A DNA stretch of 64,000 bases from Mucilaginibacter cryoferens. Lineage in GTDB: Bacteria > Bacteroidota > Bacteroidia > Sphingobacteriales > Sphingobacteriaceae. The notes beneath the pieces were generated by a model that saw nothing but the letters and a program-made list of their open reading frames with translations, was not told the DNA's origin and ran no database searches. The translations under genes and the position numbers were made by a program. Numbering within the stretch: the first letter of the stretch is position 1; every line of letters starts with the position of its first letter. The stretch is from positions 170,779 through 234,778 of the forward strand of contig NZ_JACHCR010000010.1 in assembly GCF_014205845.1 (NCBI RefSeq), read 5' to 3'. Shown here piece by piece: positions 50,891-58,822 of the stretch.

Positions 50891-52228
50891 CTATACCGCG
50901 TCTGATAGTGATGTAAATGTAAAATCACGAATCCGCATAGGAGGGATCAATGCGTTTTGACCGGATTCACCACTTACTGTACGCTCAGATTTACCCAAAG
51001 CATCCAGGTTATTAAGCATAATAACCGGGCTTTCGTTAAATCGCAAATTTTTGATCGGGAATTTGATCTGGCCGTTCTCAATATAAAAAGTACCATCGCG
51101 GGTAAGGCCGGTAAACAGCAACGTTTGCGGATCAACCGGGCGGATGTACCACAGGCGGGTAACCAATATGCCTTTTTCGGTACCTTTTATCAACTCTTCT
51201 AACGTGGCGTTACCACCATCCATAATAATACTATCAGGACTCGGTATTGGTTTAACGCCTTGCTTTTGAGCCCAATATCTGGAATAGTTAAAGTTTTTTA
51301 TCACTCCTTTTTCTATCCAGCTTCTTTTTATTTGGGGTTGTCCATCACCAGACCAGCTGCTGGTTGGCAAATCGGGATGCGAAGGATCAGAATAAATATT
51401 CACCCTTTCGTCAACCATTTTTTCTCCAAGTTTGGTTTTACCGCCTGCTTTACTTAAAAAGCTGCGGCCTTCATCGGCGCTGCGGGCATCCAAGCCGCCG
51501 TATAGCTGTTCGAGTAAAACAATACCTGCTGCAGGCTCCAATATCACTGTATATTTACCTGGTTCAATAGCTTTTGCACCTTTAGAGCCAGTTGCTTTTT
51601 GCGCGGCAATTTTGGTAAACGCTAAAGTATCAAGCTTGCTTACATCATTATATCCTTTGGTTGAATAGCCAGAGCCGGTACCATCTTCAGAGCGTAGTGT
51701 TACCGAGAAGTTAACATCTGTAGATGTATTGTAGGCAAATAACCCGTGCGAGTTCATCATCGAACTAAAACCCGCGCTGTTTTGTAAAAAGCCTGCCGCA
51801 ATAAGTTTATTCTCTTTAGCCGTATCCAGGCTTTTGCCTACCATATCTGTACGTAAGGCAGGGCTTATGGCAGCTGTTTCGGCTACAAATGTTTTAGAAC
51901 GCGGGGCGTATGTTTGTGGACCTAAAAACGACATAAACTCCGGATTCTCTGGTGCCAGTTGTGCTAGTTCTTCTGATAACCGTACGGCTTTTTCAACCGA
52001 AGCATCATCGTACTCATTGGTGGTAACCACACCTAATTTTTTGCCAAAGGCGGATGAAATAACCAGGCTTGTTTGGCTTAATGAACCACTGGTAGATACC
52101 GTATTACGGGCGTACCTGATATTGCCCGAATCTGATCCGCCAAAATTGATCTCGCATTCGTCGGCTTTTGAATAACCCAGCGCCTTTTTTAATATCGCGC
52201 GGCATTCATCTTCTGTTAAAATAGCCAT
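50891..52228 (-). CDS. TldE/PmbA-family metalloprotease subunit
   Basis: A 445-residue protein of the TldD/PmbA family, TldE type. RYARNTVSTSGSLSQTSLVI starts the first domain. YTVILEPAAGIVLLEQL occurs where TldD has its zinc-binding HExxxH, and that metal motif is absent, as expected for the non-catalytic partner. TldE pairs with TldD to form a peptidase that processes unfolded peptides such as microcin B17 precursor and CcdA in E. coli. It starts 3 bp after the TldD stop, so the two are co-translated. No signal peptide is visible, unlike TldD. Confidence 0.85.
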   Translation of the reverse strand: MAILTEDECRAILKKALGYSKADECEINFGGSDSGNIRYARNTVSTSGSLSQTSLVISSAFGKKLGVVTTNEYDDASVEKAVRLSEELAQLAPENPEFMSFLGPQTYAPRSKTFVAETAAISPALRTDMVGKSLDTAKENKLIAAGFLQNSAGFSSMMNSHGLFAYNTSTDVNFSVTLRSEDGTGSGYSTKGYNDVSKLDTLAFTKIAAQKATGSKGAKAIEPGKYTVILEPAAGIVLLEQLYGGLDARSADEGRSFLSKAGGKTKLGEKMVDERVNIYSDPSHPDLPTSSWSGDGQPQIKRSWIEKGVIKNFNYSRYWAQKQGVKPIPSPDSIIMDGGNATLEELIKGTEKGILVTRLWYIRPVDPQTLLFTGLTRDGTFYIENGQIKFPIKNLRFNESPVIMLNNLDALGKSERTVSGESGQNALIPPMRIRDFTFTSLSDAV

Positions 52229-52231
52229 ATA

Positions 52232-53866
52232 TTAAATTTTTCTTGCTGTATTAATTACGTTAACTCCCTTAAATAATGCTGTGGATGAACCATGAGATAC
52301 GGCGCTGGCCTGCATAGGCTGGCCTTTACCATCAAAAAACGATCCGCCTAAACGGTAATCGTTGGCATCGCAAACCGCCGCGCAGGAGTTCCAAAACTCC
52401 TGTGTGTTTGATTGGTAGGCCACATCGTTAAGCATACCCACAATTTTACCGTTCTTTATCTCGTAATAAAGCTGGCCGCTAAACTGGAAGTTATAACGCT
52501 GCTGATCGATAGAGAATGAGCTGTCGCCTATAATATAGATGCCTTTTTCTACATTTTTGATCATATCGTTTACACCCATGGGCACTTTGCCCGGCTGTAA
52601 CGAGATATTGGCCATACGCTGAAATTGCACATCCTGCCAGCTTTGGGAGTAGCAGCAGCCTTGCGATTCGGTTAAACCGATGATATGTGCCTGGTCGCGA
52701 ATGGCCTGGTAGTTAACCAAAATGCCGTCTTTAATAATGTCCCATTTTTTGGCTTCAACACCCTCATCGTCATACCCCACGGCACCTAATGAACCAACTT
52801 GTGTTTTATCAGCTACGATGTTCACATTTTTGCTGCCAAAGTTGAACTTTTTAGATTCCCATTTATCTAACGTAAGGAAACTGGTGCCGGCAAAGTTGGC
52901 CTCGTAACCTAATACTCTATCAAGCTCGGTAGGGTGACCAACAGATTCGTGAATAGTTAACCAAAGGTGACTTGGGTCTAAAACCAGGTCGTATTTACCT
53001 GCTTCAACCGATTTTGCTTTTAGCTTTTGCTCTGCCTGGGTTGCTGCCGCGCGGGCATCTTCAACCATATCGTAACGGTCTCGGTAAAGCGTAGTAACAC
53101 CTTTGATCTTGTCACTTTCGCGCGGTGTCATATACTCATAACCCATACCTCGCGGTGCGCTCAGGGATTGACGGGTTTCAAACTTGCCGGTTTTGGCATC
53201 TATTTTGGTAACGGCAAATAATGGCCATATACGATGAATATCCTGGTCGATATAAGAACCATCTGTAGAGGCAAAGTATTTTTGCTCGTTCACCAAAAAC
53301 AATATGGAGTTTACGTAATTGGCGCCGCCTTTCATGGCTGCATCGTTAACAGAAAGCAGCAGATCGGTTTTTTCTTTCATCGGCACCTCAAACGCGTTGC
53401 GCTCAATGGGGGTTTTCCAGCTTACTTCGCCATGCCCCTTTTGGGCAACCAATTGCACCGGATCTGTTTGGATACGGGCATTCTCTTTGGCTATAGCTAC
53501 CGCAAGCTCGGCGGCTTTGGCTATGCTATCATTATCCAGTTTGTCTGTAGCGGCAAATCCCCAGCAACCGTTGGCAATAACGCGGATACCCATACCGTAC
53601 GATTGAGTATCAACAATATTTTCAACCTTGTTTTCGCGGGTTACCACAAACTGGTTAAGATAACGGCCTATGCGCACATCTGTATAGGTGGCGCCTTTAG
53701 AGCGGGCTGCATTTAGCACCACATCTGCCATTCGTTTTTTGAGGGCCACATCAACCGGGCTCATATCATGGCCGGGTAAAACGGGTGAGCCGAAAACGGG
53801 AATCCTGCTAAGCATGGATGCACTAATGCCCATTCCTGTAAGGTAAAGGAAATCTTTTCTTTTCAA
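52232..53866 (-). CDS. TldD-family metalloprotease, complete copy
   Basis: A 544-residue TldD homologue. The zinc motif HESVGH is at residues 306-311, within TIHESVGHPTELDRVLGYEA. The N-terminus MKRKDFLYLTGMGISASML looks like a Tat-type or secreted leader (KRKDF, then GMG and hydrophobic residues), so the enzyme may be exported, unlike E. coli TldD. The start codon is TTG at 53866. The C-terminal region with ICDANDY-like Cys-rich segments (NSCAAVCDANDYRLGG) is present. It is clearly paralogous to the truncated gene at 62767. TldE follows after 3 bp. Confidence 0.85.
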   Translation of the reverse strand: MKRKDFLYLTGMGISASMLSRIPVFGSPVLPGHDMSPVDVALKKRMADVVLNAARSKGATYTDVRIGRYLNQFVVTRENKVENIVDTQSYGMGIRVIANGCWGFAATDKLDNDSIAKAAELAVAIAKENARIQTDPVQLVAQKGHGEVSWKTPIERNAFEVPMKEKTDLLLSVNDAAMKGGANYVNSILFLVNEQKYFASTDGSYIDQDIHRIWPLFAVTKIDAKTGKFETRQSLSAPRGMGYEYMTPRESDKIKGVTTLYRDRYDMVEDARAAATQAEQKLKAKSVEAGKYDLVLDPSHLWLTIHESVGHPTELDRVLGYEANFAGTSFLTLDKWESKKFNFGSKNVNIVADKTQVGSLGAVGYDDEGVEAKKWDIIKDGILVNYQAIRDQAHIIGLTESQGCCYSQSWQDVQFQRMANISLQPGKVPMGVNDMIKNVEKGIYIIGDSSFSIDQQRYNFQFSGQLYYEIKNGKIVGMLNDVAYQSNTQEFWNSCAAVCDANDYRLGGSFFDGKGQPMQASAVSHGSSTALFKGVNVINTARKI

Positions 53867-53955
53867 GGTCAGTCAGTATTAAGTCCTAAATATAATGAGC
53901 GAAGTTTAAATTTTATGTGTTAGAGAGAAAGATATTTTGTTTTGTTACGGTTACC

Positions 53956-54360
53956 CTAAGATTTTCTGATCACATAGGTTTTTGCAAGCTGATCATGCCA
54001 GGCCTGGTGCATAGGGCTCCATAAAACTGTTAAAAAGCCAACGCCACATAATAAGCTCGATAATATCTTCGCGAAATTTCGGGATAAGGCTTTACCAAAA
54101 TCTATTCTTTGGCCTCTGGCGTCCACTACAATCATGTTACAAACGGTTTTTCCTAAGCTTCCCTGTAATTTTGTGGCTTCAAAAATGGCGTTATACAAAA
54201 TCCAGGCAAGTACGCTTATAAGCATTGATAAATATTTACTATCTTCTGTTTCCCCATCAACGGCGTGGGTTATCATTTTTTCAATTAACAGCACAACTAC
54301 GGTATGGGTATACGGGCCATCTTTTTCGCCCTGTTTTAAAACATAGTACTCGTTTATCAT
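53956..54360 (-). CDS. Shrunken RDD-family protein (internal deletion)
   Basis: A 134-residue protein. It begins with YYVLKQGEKDGPYTH, which is how the small GYF_2-type domain of many RDD proteins starts. It then jumps to RDD-type membrane sequence (NAIFEATKLQGSLGKTVCNM, then VDARGQRIDFGKALSRNFAK) and ends LWSPMHQAWHDQLAKT. The rest of the GYF_2 domain and the first RDD membrane helix with its Arg-Asp motif are missing. The frame is still open, so this is either a deletion derivative or a minimal variant. Function is doubtful. Confidence 0.55.
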   Translation of the reverse strand: MINEYYVLKQGEKDGPYTHTVVVLLIEKMITHAVDGETEDSKYLSMLISVLAWILYNAIFEATKLQGSLGKTVCNMIVVDARGQRIDFGKALSRNFAKILSSLLCGVGFLTVLWSPMHQAWHDQLAKTYVIRKS

Positions 54361-54423
54361 TAACTTACATGTTTAGGTTTGGTTAAATTACCTAAAAATG
54401 TAATTGCAGGCAAATTAATACCA

Positions 54424-55050
54424 TCAATAATTAAGCGCGTACATGATAATGTTTACCCCAAATTTGGTGTTATCCTCGGCCAGGAAGCGTTTGTTTCTAA
54501 AATCGTAATCCCATTCGCAGCCATAATCTTTACTGCTGTACAGCACTGCAATACGGCCATTAACCTCAATGGCTTTCAGGTAATCATGCACCAGATCGTC
54601 GCCCCAGCCATTTAACTCAAAACTGGTTGTAGGAGGGCCTTTATCGAAAGAGAAAAAGGAGTGGTATATCTTGTGGTTATTGGGGATCTTCTTTAGTGCC
54701 GAGGGGCCAAATAAAGCAGTCATTTGGGCCTCGAATGATTTGGCAAACAGGCCATCAATGTCGTGATTACAGTCGTCAACAAAAATAAAACCGCCGTTCT
54801 CCACGTATTTTTTGAAGTTAGTACGTTCTTTAATATCAAACTGAACCAATTTATGACCGCTCAGATAGCAAAATGGGTACAAAAAAATATCATCGCTGCT
54901 TAGCGGAATTACTTTTTCCTGCTGATCTATTGGTATAGTGGTATATTCCAGCAGGGAGTTGAGCAAATTTGATGGCATGCGCTGATCGGTATCCCAATCG
55001 CCGGAGTGGTAACTTAACCTGGTAAACGTAAATTTTCCGCTGAAAGCCAT
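54424..55050 (-). CDS. DUF4159-domain protein
   Basis: A 208-residue protein of the DUF4159 family. FTRLSYHSGDWDTDQRMPSNLL starts it (given as parts FTRLSYHSGDWDTD and MPSNLL), and FKKYVENGGFIFVDDCNHDI and HDYLKAIEVNGRIAVLYSSKDYG are the usual blocks. In other Bacteroidota DUF4159 genes lie next to MoxR, DUF58, BatA-like and DUF4175 genes, as here. The gene is divergent from moxR (55213), so a common promoter region lies at 55051-55212. The fold is unassigned and glutamine-amidotransferase-like; I infer a role in the envelope system. Confidence 0.8.
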   Translation of the reverse strand: MAFSGKFTFTRLSYHSGDWDTDQRMPSNLLNSLLEYTTIPIDQQEKVIPLSSDDIFLYPFCYLSGHKLVQFDIKERTNFKKYVENGGFIFVDDCNHDIDGLFAKSFEAQMTALFGPSALKKIPNNHKIYHSFFSFDKGPPTTSFELNGWGDDLVHDYLKAIEVNGRIAVLYSSKDYGCEWDYDFRNKRFLAEDNTKFGVNIIMYALNY

Positions 55051-55212
55051 CGTTATTTAAAACCTTAAAAGTAGTACAATATTTTATGCTGATGCCACTT
55101 TTGTTTGCATAGCTTGTAAAGTTTTGGATACTTTATTTAATTTTTGATAAAAAAATAATGATTATTAATCAAAAGGGTAATATATTGTGGCAGTACATTA
55201 AAACGTATTAAG

Positions 55213-56208
55213 TTGGAACTGACCGAAAATAATATAAAAGCCCTGCTTGCCAAACTGCCAGCTTTAAAAAGCGAGATTCAAAAGGTAATTGTAGGGCAGG
55301 ATGCCATATTGGATGAACTGCTGGTGGCGTTTTTAGCGGGCGGCCATTGTTTGCTGGAAGGCGTACCTGGCCTGGCAAAAACGCTTATTGTAAAAACCAT
55401 GTCGCAGGCGCTGCATCTGGCGTTCAGGCGTATTCAGTTTACGCCCGATTTAATGCCCACCGATATCATCGGCACCGAGATATTGGAAGAAGACCATGCT
55501 ACCGGTAAGCGTTTCTTTAAATTTAACAAAGGCCCTCTGTTTGCCAATATTATTTTGGCAGATGAAATTAACCGTACACCACCCAAAACCCAGGCGGCTT
55601 TGTTGGAAGCCATGCAGGAGTTTGAGGTAACCTACGGCGGGCAAACCTATCCATTAGATAAACCTTTTTTTATACTTGCCACACAAAATCCTATTGAGCA
55701 AGCCGGTACTTACCCATTACCAGAAGCCCAATTAGACCGCTTTTTGTTGCTCATAAAAATAGGATACCCAACAGAGCAGGAAGAGTTTGAAGTATTGAAC
55801 CGTACAACAGGTACCAAGAAAGCCGATGTTAAGGCCGTAATTACCGCTGAGGAAATTATACAGGCCCAGACCCTGGTAAGGCAGGTAACAATAAGCGAAG
55901 ACCTGGTGAAATACGTAAGCCACGTAATTCGCGCCACTCGCCCGGATACCACCACCGTAAGCTACGTTAAAGAATGGGTACGCTGGGGTGCCGGCCCAAG
56001 GGCAGGGCAAGCCCTGATATTAACCGCCAAAGCACGGGCGTTGCTAAAAGGACGCTACGCTGTGTTGATGGAAGATATTCATGCTATGGCCCCGGCCGTG
56101 TTAAGGCATCGTATATTGATGAACTTTAAAGCCGAGACAGAAGATATTACATCGGATAAAGTGACGGCGGAGTTGATAAAGGCTATACAAAGGCAAAGCC
56201 CCCTCTAA
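55213..56208 (+). CDS. MoxR-family AAA+ ATPase
   Basis: A 331-residue AAA+ protein. GVPGLAKT (Walker A, residues 50-57), FANIILADEINRTPPKTQAA (Walker B with DEIN) and ATQNPIEQAGTYPLPEAQLD (sensor 1 and arginine-finger region) define the MoxR type. It starts with TTG at 55213. MoxR ATPases work as chaperones with VWA-domain partners such as DUF58, here the next gene. Its last three residues (S-P-L) and stop are inside the inverted-repeat element at 56198, so the C-terminus was altered or supplied by the repeat. Confidence 0.85.
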   Translation: MELTENNIKALLAKLPALKSEIQKVIVGQDAILDELLVAFLAGGHCLLEGVPGLAKTLIVKTMSQALHLAFRRIQFTPDLMPTDIIGTEILEEDHATGKRFFKFNKGPLFANIILADEINRTPPKTQAALLEAMQEFEVTYGGQTYPLDKPFFILATQNPIEQAGTYPLPEAQLDRFLLLIKIGYPTEQEEFEVLNRTTGTKKADVKAVITAEEIIQAQTLVRQVTISEDLVKYVSHVIRATRPDTTTVSYVKEWVRWGAGPRAGQALILTAKARALLKGRYAVLMEDIHAMAPAVLRHRILMNFKAETEDITSDKVTAELIKAIQRQSPL

Positions 56209-56348
56209 ATCTCCTCCTGAAGGGGGAGACTTTAAAAATAACTTCGGTTAAAATTGGGGGTAACGGTAAAATTCATGAAACATATTTCAATAATATATCA
56301 ACTTTAAAATCAAAAGTCTCCCCCTTCAGGGGGAGATTTAGAGGGGGC
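56198..56348. repeat. REPIN-like inverted repeat between moxR and the DUF58 gene
   Basis: The left arm 56198-56233 and right arm 56313-56348 are 36 bp each and match in inverted orientation at 35 of 36 positions, separated by 79 bp of AT-rich sequence. Each arm has its own hairpin (CTCCCCCT-TC-AGGGGGAG in the right arm). The left arm contains the moxR stop codon and the right arm ends 2 bp before the DUF58 ATG. It is a mobile-palindrome type element (REPIN/MITE) with no coding capacity. Confidence 0.75.
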
Positions 56349-56350
56349 CT

Positions 56351-57226
56351 ATGCTTGATCCTAAAGTACTAATGACCATTAAGGATTTGCCACTGCTGGC
56401 GAAAACGGTTATTGATGGCTTTATGAATGGTTTTAACAAGAGCAAAGTTAAAGGGCCGGGCCTGGAGTTTAGCCAATACCGCAGTTACCAACCTGGCGAC
56501 GATCTGCGCTGGTTGGACTGGCGGATGTTTGCCCGGAGCGACAGGTATTACATCCGAGAATCGGAAGTGGAAACCAGTATTTCGGTAAAGTTTTTGGTTG
56601 ATGCCAGTGCATCTATGGATCACGATGATAATGGGGTTAAGAAAATAGATTATGCCCGCTTCCTGGCTGCATCGTTAGCCTGGCTATCCAATTTACAAGG
56701 CGACTCTGTAGGCTTGTATGTTTTTGAGGATGGCGGATTGTTTTCATTGGCCTCAAAGCCAGACCCGCAACATTTGCAGCGGTTATTTTACCACCTGCAA
56801 CAGGTAAAGCCAAACGGTAAATTTACCCAACCGCTTCACTATAAAGAACTATTTGCGGGTGGTGGCCGAAAAGAACTGTTGGTGTTTATTACTGATATGT
56901 ATCAATCAGAAGGAGAGATCAGTAAATTATTAGATTCGCTGTCTGCATTAAAACACGAGATAGTGGTGTTCCATCTGATGGGAAAAAATGAACTTGATTT
57001 TGATTTCGGGGGATACGCCACGCTGGAAGATCTGGAAACCGGGGACACCGTCGAAATCAATACTCAACAAACTGCCGAATACAAAGAGAAATTAAAAAAT
57101 CATATAGAGACGATAAGAATGCAGCTTTTGGGCAAACACGTTTATTACCGGATGCTCAACACCTCGCAACCTTTAGACGAAGCCCTGCGCGATTTTTTAA
57201 CTCAACGAAATAAAAGCAAATTTTAA
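56351..57226 (+). CDS. DUF58-domain (VWA-like) protein
   Basis: A 291-residue protein. The DUF58 signature FSQYRSYQPGDDLRWLDWRM, then ARSDRYYIRESEVETSISV, leads into a von Willebrand A-like domain with the MIDAS-type motif DASASMD (near residue 80). It is the standard partner of MoxR ATPases. The ATG lies 2 bp after the right arm of the inverted repeat, whose AGAGGGGG run lies just upstream and may act as its leader or ribosome-binding site. The BatA-like gene follows after 72 bp. Confidence 0.85.
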   Translation: MLDPKVLMTIKDLPLLAKTVIDGFMNGFNKSKVKGPGLEFSQYRSYQPGDDLRWLDWRMFARSDRYYIRESEVETSISVKFLVDASASMDHDDNGVKKIDYARFLAASLAWLSNLQGDSVGLYVFEDGGLFSLASKPDPQHLQRLFYHLQQVKPNGKFTQPLHYKELFAGGGRKELLVFITDMYQSEGEISKLLDSLSALKHEIVVFHLMGKNELDFDFGGYATLEDLETGDTVEINTQQTAEYKEKLKNHIETIRMQLLGKHVYYRMLNTSQPLDEALRDFLTQRNKSKF

Positions 57227-57298
57227 CGTGCTGTTTTATTGAATTATTCTTCAAATCAATAATTCAATAACTCATTAATTCAATAATTAAAATAAGGA

Positions 57299-58822
57299 AT
57301 GCAGTTTTTAAATCCCATATGGTTGTTTGCCATTGCCGCGATAAGCATCCCGGTAGTGATACACCTATGGAATATAAAACCGGGTAAAACTCTAAAAGTT
57401 GGGAGCATAGCATTGATAACAGCGGCGGCACAAAAGAGTAGCCGGAGTTTTAAACTGAACGATATCCTGTTGTTTGTTGTAAGATGCCTGTTTTTACTGA
57501 CGCTTGCACTTTTGCTGGCCGTACCTTTTTGGCAACGCTACCAGGCCCCGGTACGGGCAGAAGGGTGGGTGCTTATCCCAAAAGAAAACTTAAAAGAAAG
57601 TTATAAAAAGTTAAAATTTGTTATCGATTCTTTAGCTAAAAGTGGCTATGAGTTTCATTTTTTTGATGAAAAGTTTCAGAAATTTGAACTAAATAAAGCG
57701 CTGGATGATAGTTTGTTAAAAGATAAACCTAAAGTTAAAAACTATTGGACCCTAGTGGAGAAACTAGACGAAAAACTACCCGCAGGCATCCCTGTTTATT
57801 TGATCACCCCAAATCAAAAAAAATACTTTTCAGGTACCCGGCCGTCGGTATCCCTCAACCTCCATTGGCAAACTTATACGCCTGCCGATTCGATGAGTAC
57901 CTGGATTGAAAGTGCATGGTTCACCAACAACAATTCTATTAAAGTTACCGAAGGAAATAGTAAGTCATCTGGAACTTATTTTACAAACTATATCATCCAA
58001 TCCGAGGGAGATCCTAAATCGCCTTTTATAGTGGATGTTAATGGCGGCAAGCCGCTTATCAGCTTAAAGAATACTCCGGGAAAGGTAATTTCTATCGATA
58101 CCAATACTTTTAAAATAGCTATTTATACCGATAAATATGCCACCGATGCCGCTTATCTGAAAGCTGCCTTAACGGCCGCAGGTAACTTTACCGGGCATAA
58201 AATAGTCATTAAACAATATGGTAATGAAAGCCAGATACTTACGGGCCAGGATTGGTTATTTTGGTTGTCAGACAAGCCAATTGATGCAAATAACCTGAAA
58301 AAAACCAGCCACCTTTTAAATTATGCGCCGGGTGAAGAGATCAATACATCTTCGTCGATAAAAACCAATGGTGTTTTTTCACTAAGTGATCTGGAGGTAG
58401 AAGCATCGCTCTATAAATTGATAAAAAAAGAACCGTTAACAAACTCCCAACCCGTTTGGATTGATGGATACGGTAACCCAGTCTTAAGCAAAGAACTGAA
58501 TCAGCAAACAACGCAATATTACTTTTATTCCCGCTTTAATCCAGCGTGGAATGATTTGGTTTGGAGCAATAGTTTTCCAAAGTTGCTATTGAAGTTAATA
58601 CTATATAACACTGATAATGAATTGATAAAAGAGCATGACCTGACTGAAATATCTCATCAACAATTAATGCCTGATACAATTTCACCGGCAAAAAATACTG
58701 CTGATGATAAACCAGTAGAACAAATCGATCTATCTCATTATTTCTGGATTACATTAGCTATGGCATTTTTTATTGAAAGATGGTTGGCTCATAAAAATAA
58801 ATTGGTAATAAAGCATGGCTAA
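57299..58822 (+). CDS. BatA-like membrane protein
   Basis: A 507-residue protein. The N-terminus MQFLNPIWLFAIAAISIPVV and the following HLWNIKPGKTLKVGSI are the BatA/aerotolerance-type start. TM helices are at about 6-20 and 58-80, and a third lies near the C-terminus (ISHYFWITLAMAFFIERWLA region, about 475-495). The central domain is probably periplasmic or cytoplasmic and not VWA-recognisable. It belongs to the MoxR/DUF58 operon. Its stop overlaps the next start (58815). Confidence 0.8.
   Translation: MQFLNPIWLFAIAAISIPVVIHLWNIKPGKTLKVGSIALITAAAQKSSRSFKLNDILLFVVRCLFLLTLALLLAVPFWQRYQAPVRAEGWVLIPKENLKESYKKLKFVIDSLAKSGYEFHFFDEKFQKFELNKALDDSLLKDKPKVKNYWTLVEKLDEKLPAGIPVYLITPNQKKYFSGTRPSVSLNLHWQTYTPADSMSTWIESAWFTNNNSIKVTEGNSKSSGTYFTNYIIQSEGDPKSPFIVDVNGGKPLISLKNTPGKVISIDTNTFKIAIYTDKYATDAAYLKAALTAAGNFTGHKIVIKQYGNESQILTGQDWLFWLSDKPIDANNLKKTSHLLNYAPGEEINTSSSIKTNGVFSLSDLEVEASLYKLIKKEPLTNSQPVWIDGYGNPVLSKELNQQTTQYYFYSRFNPAWNDLVWSNSFPKLLLKLILYNTDNELIKEHDLTEISHQQLMPDTISPAKNTADDKPVEQIDLSHYFWITLAMAFFIERWLAHKNKLVIKHG

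Noticed and set aside
53234..53716. 160-codon antisense ORF within the TldD gene
   Set aside because: It is opposite a well-supported coding sequence with no domain.
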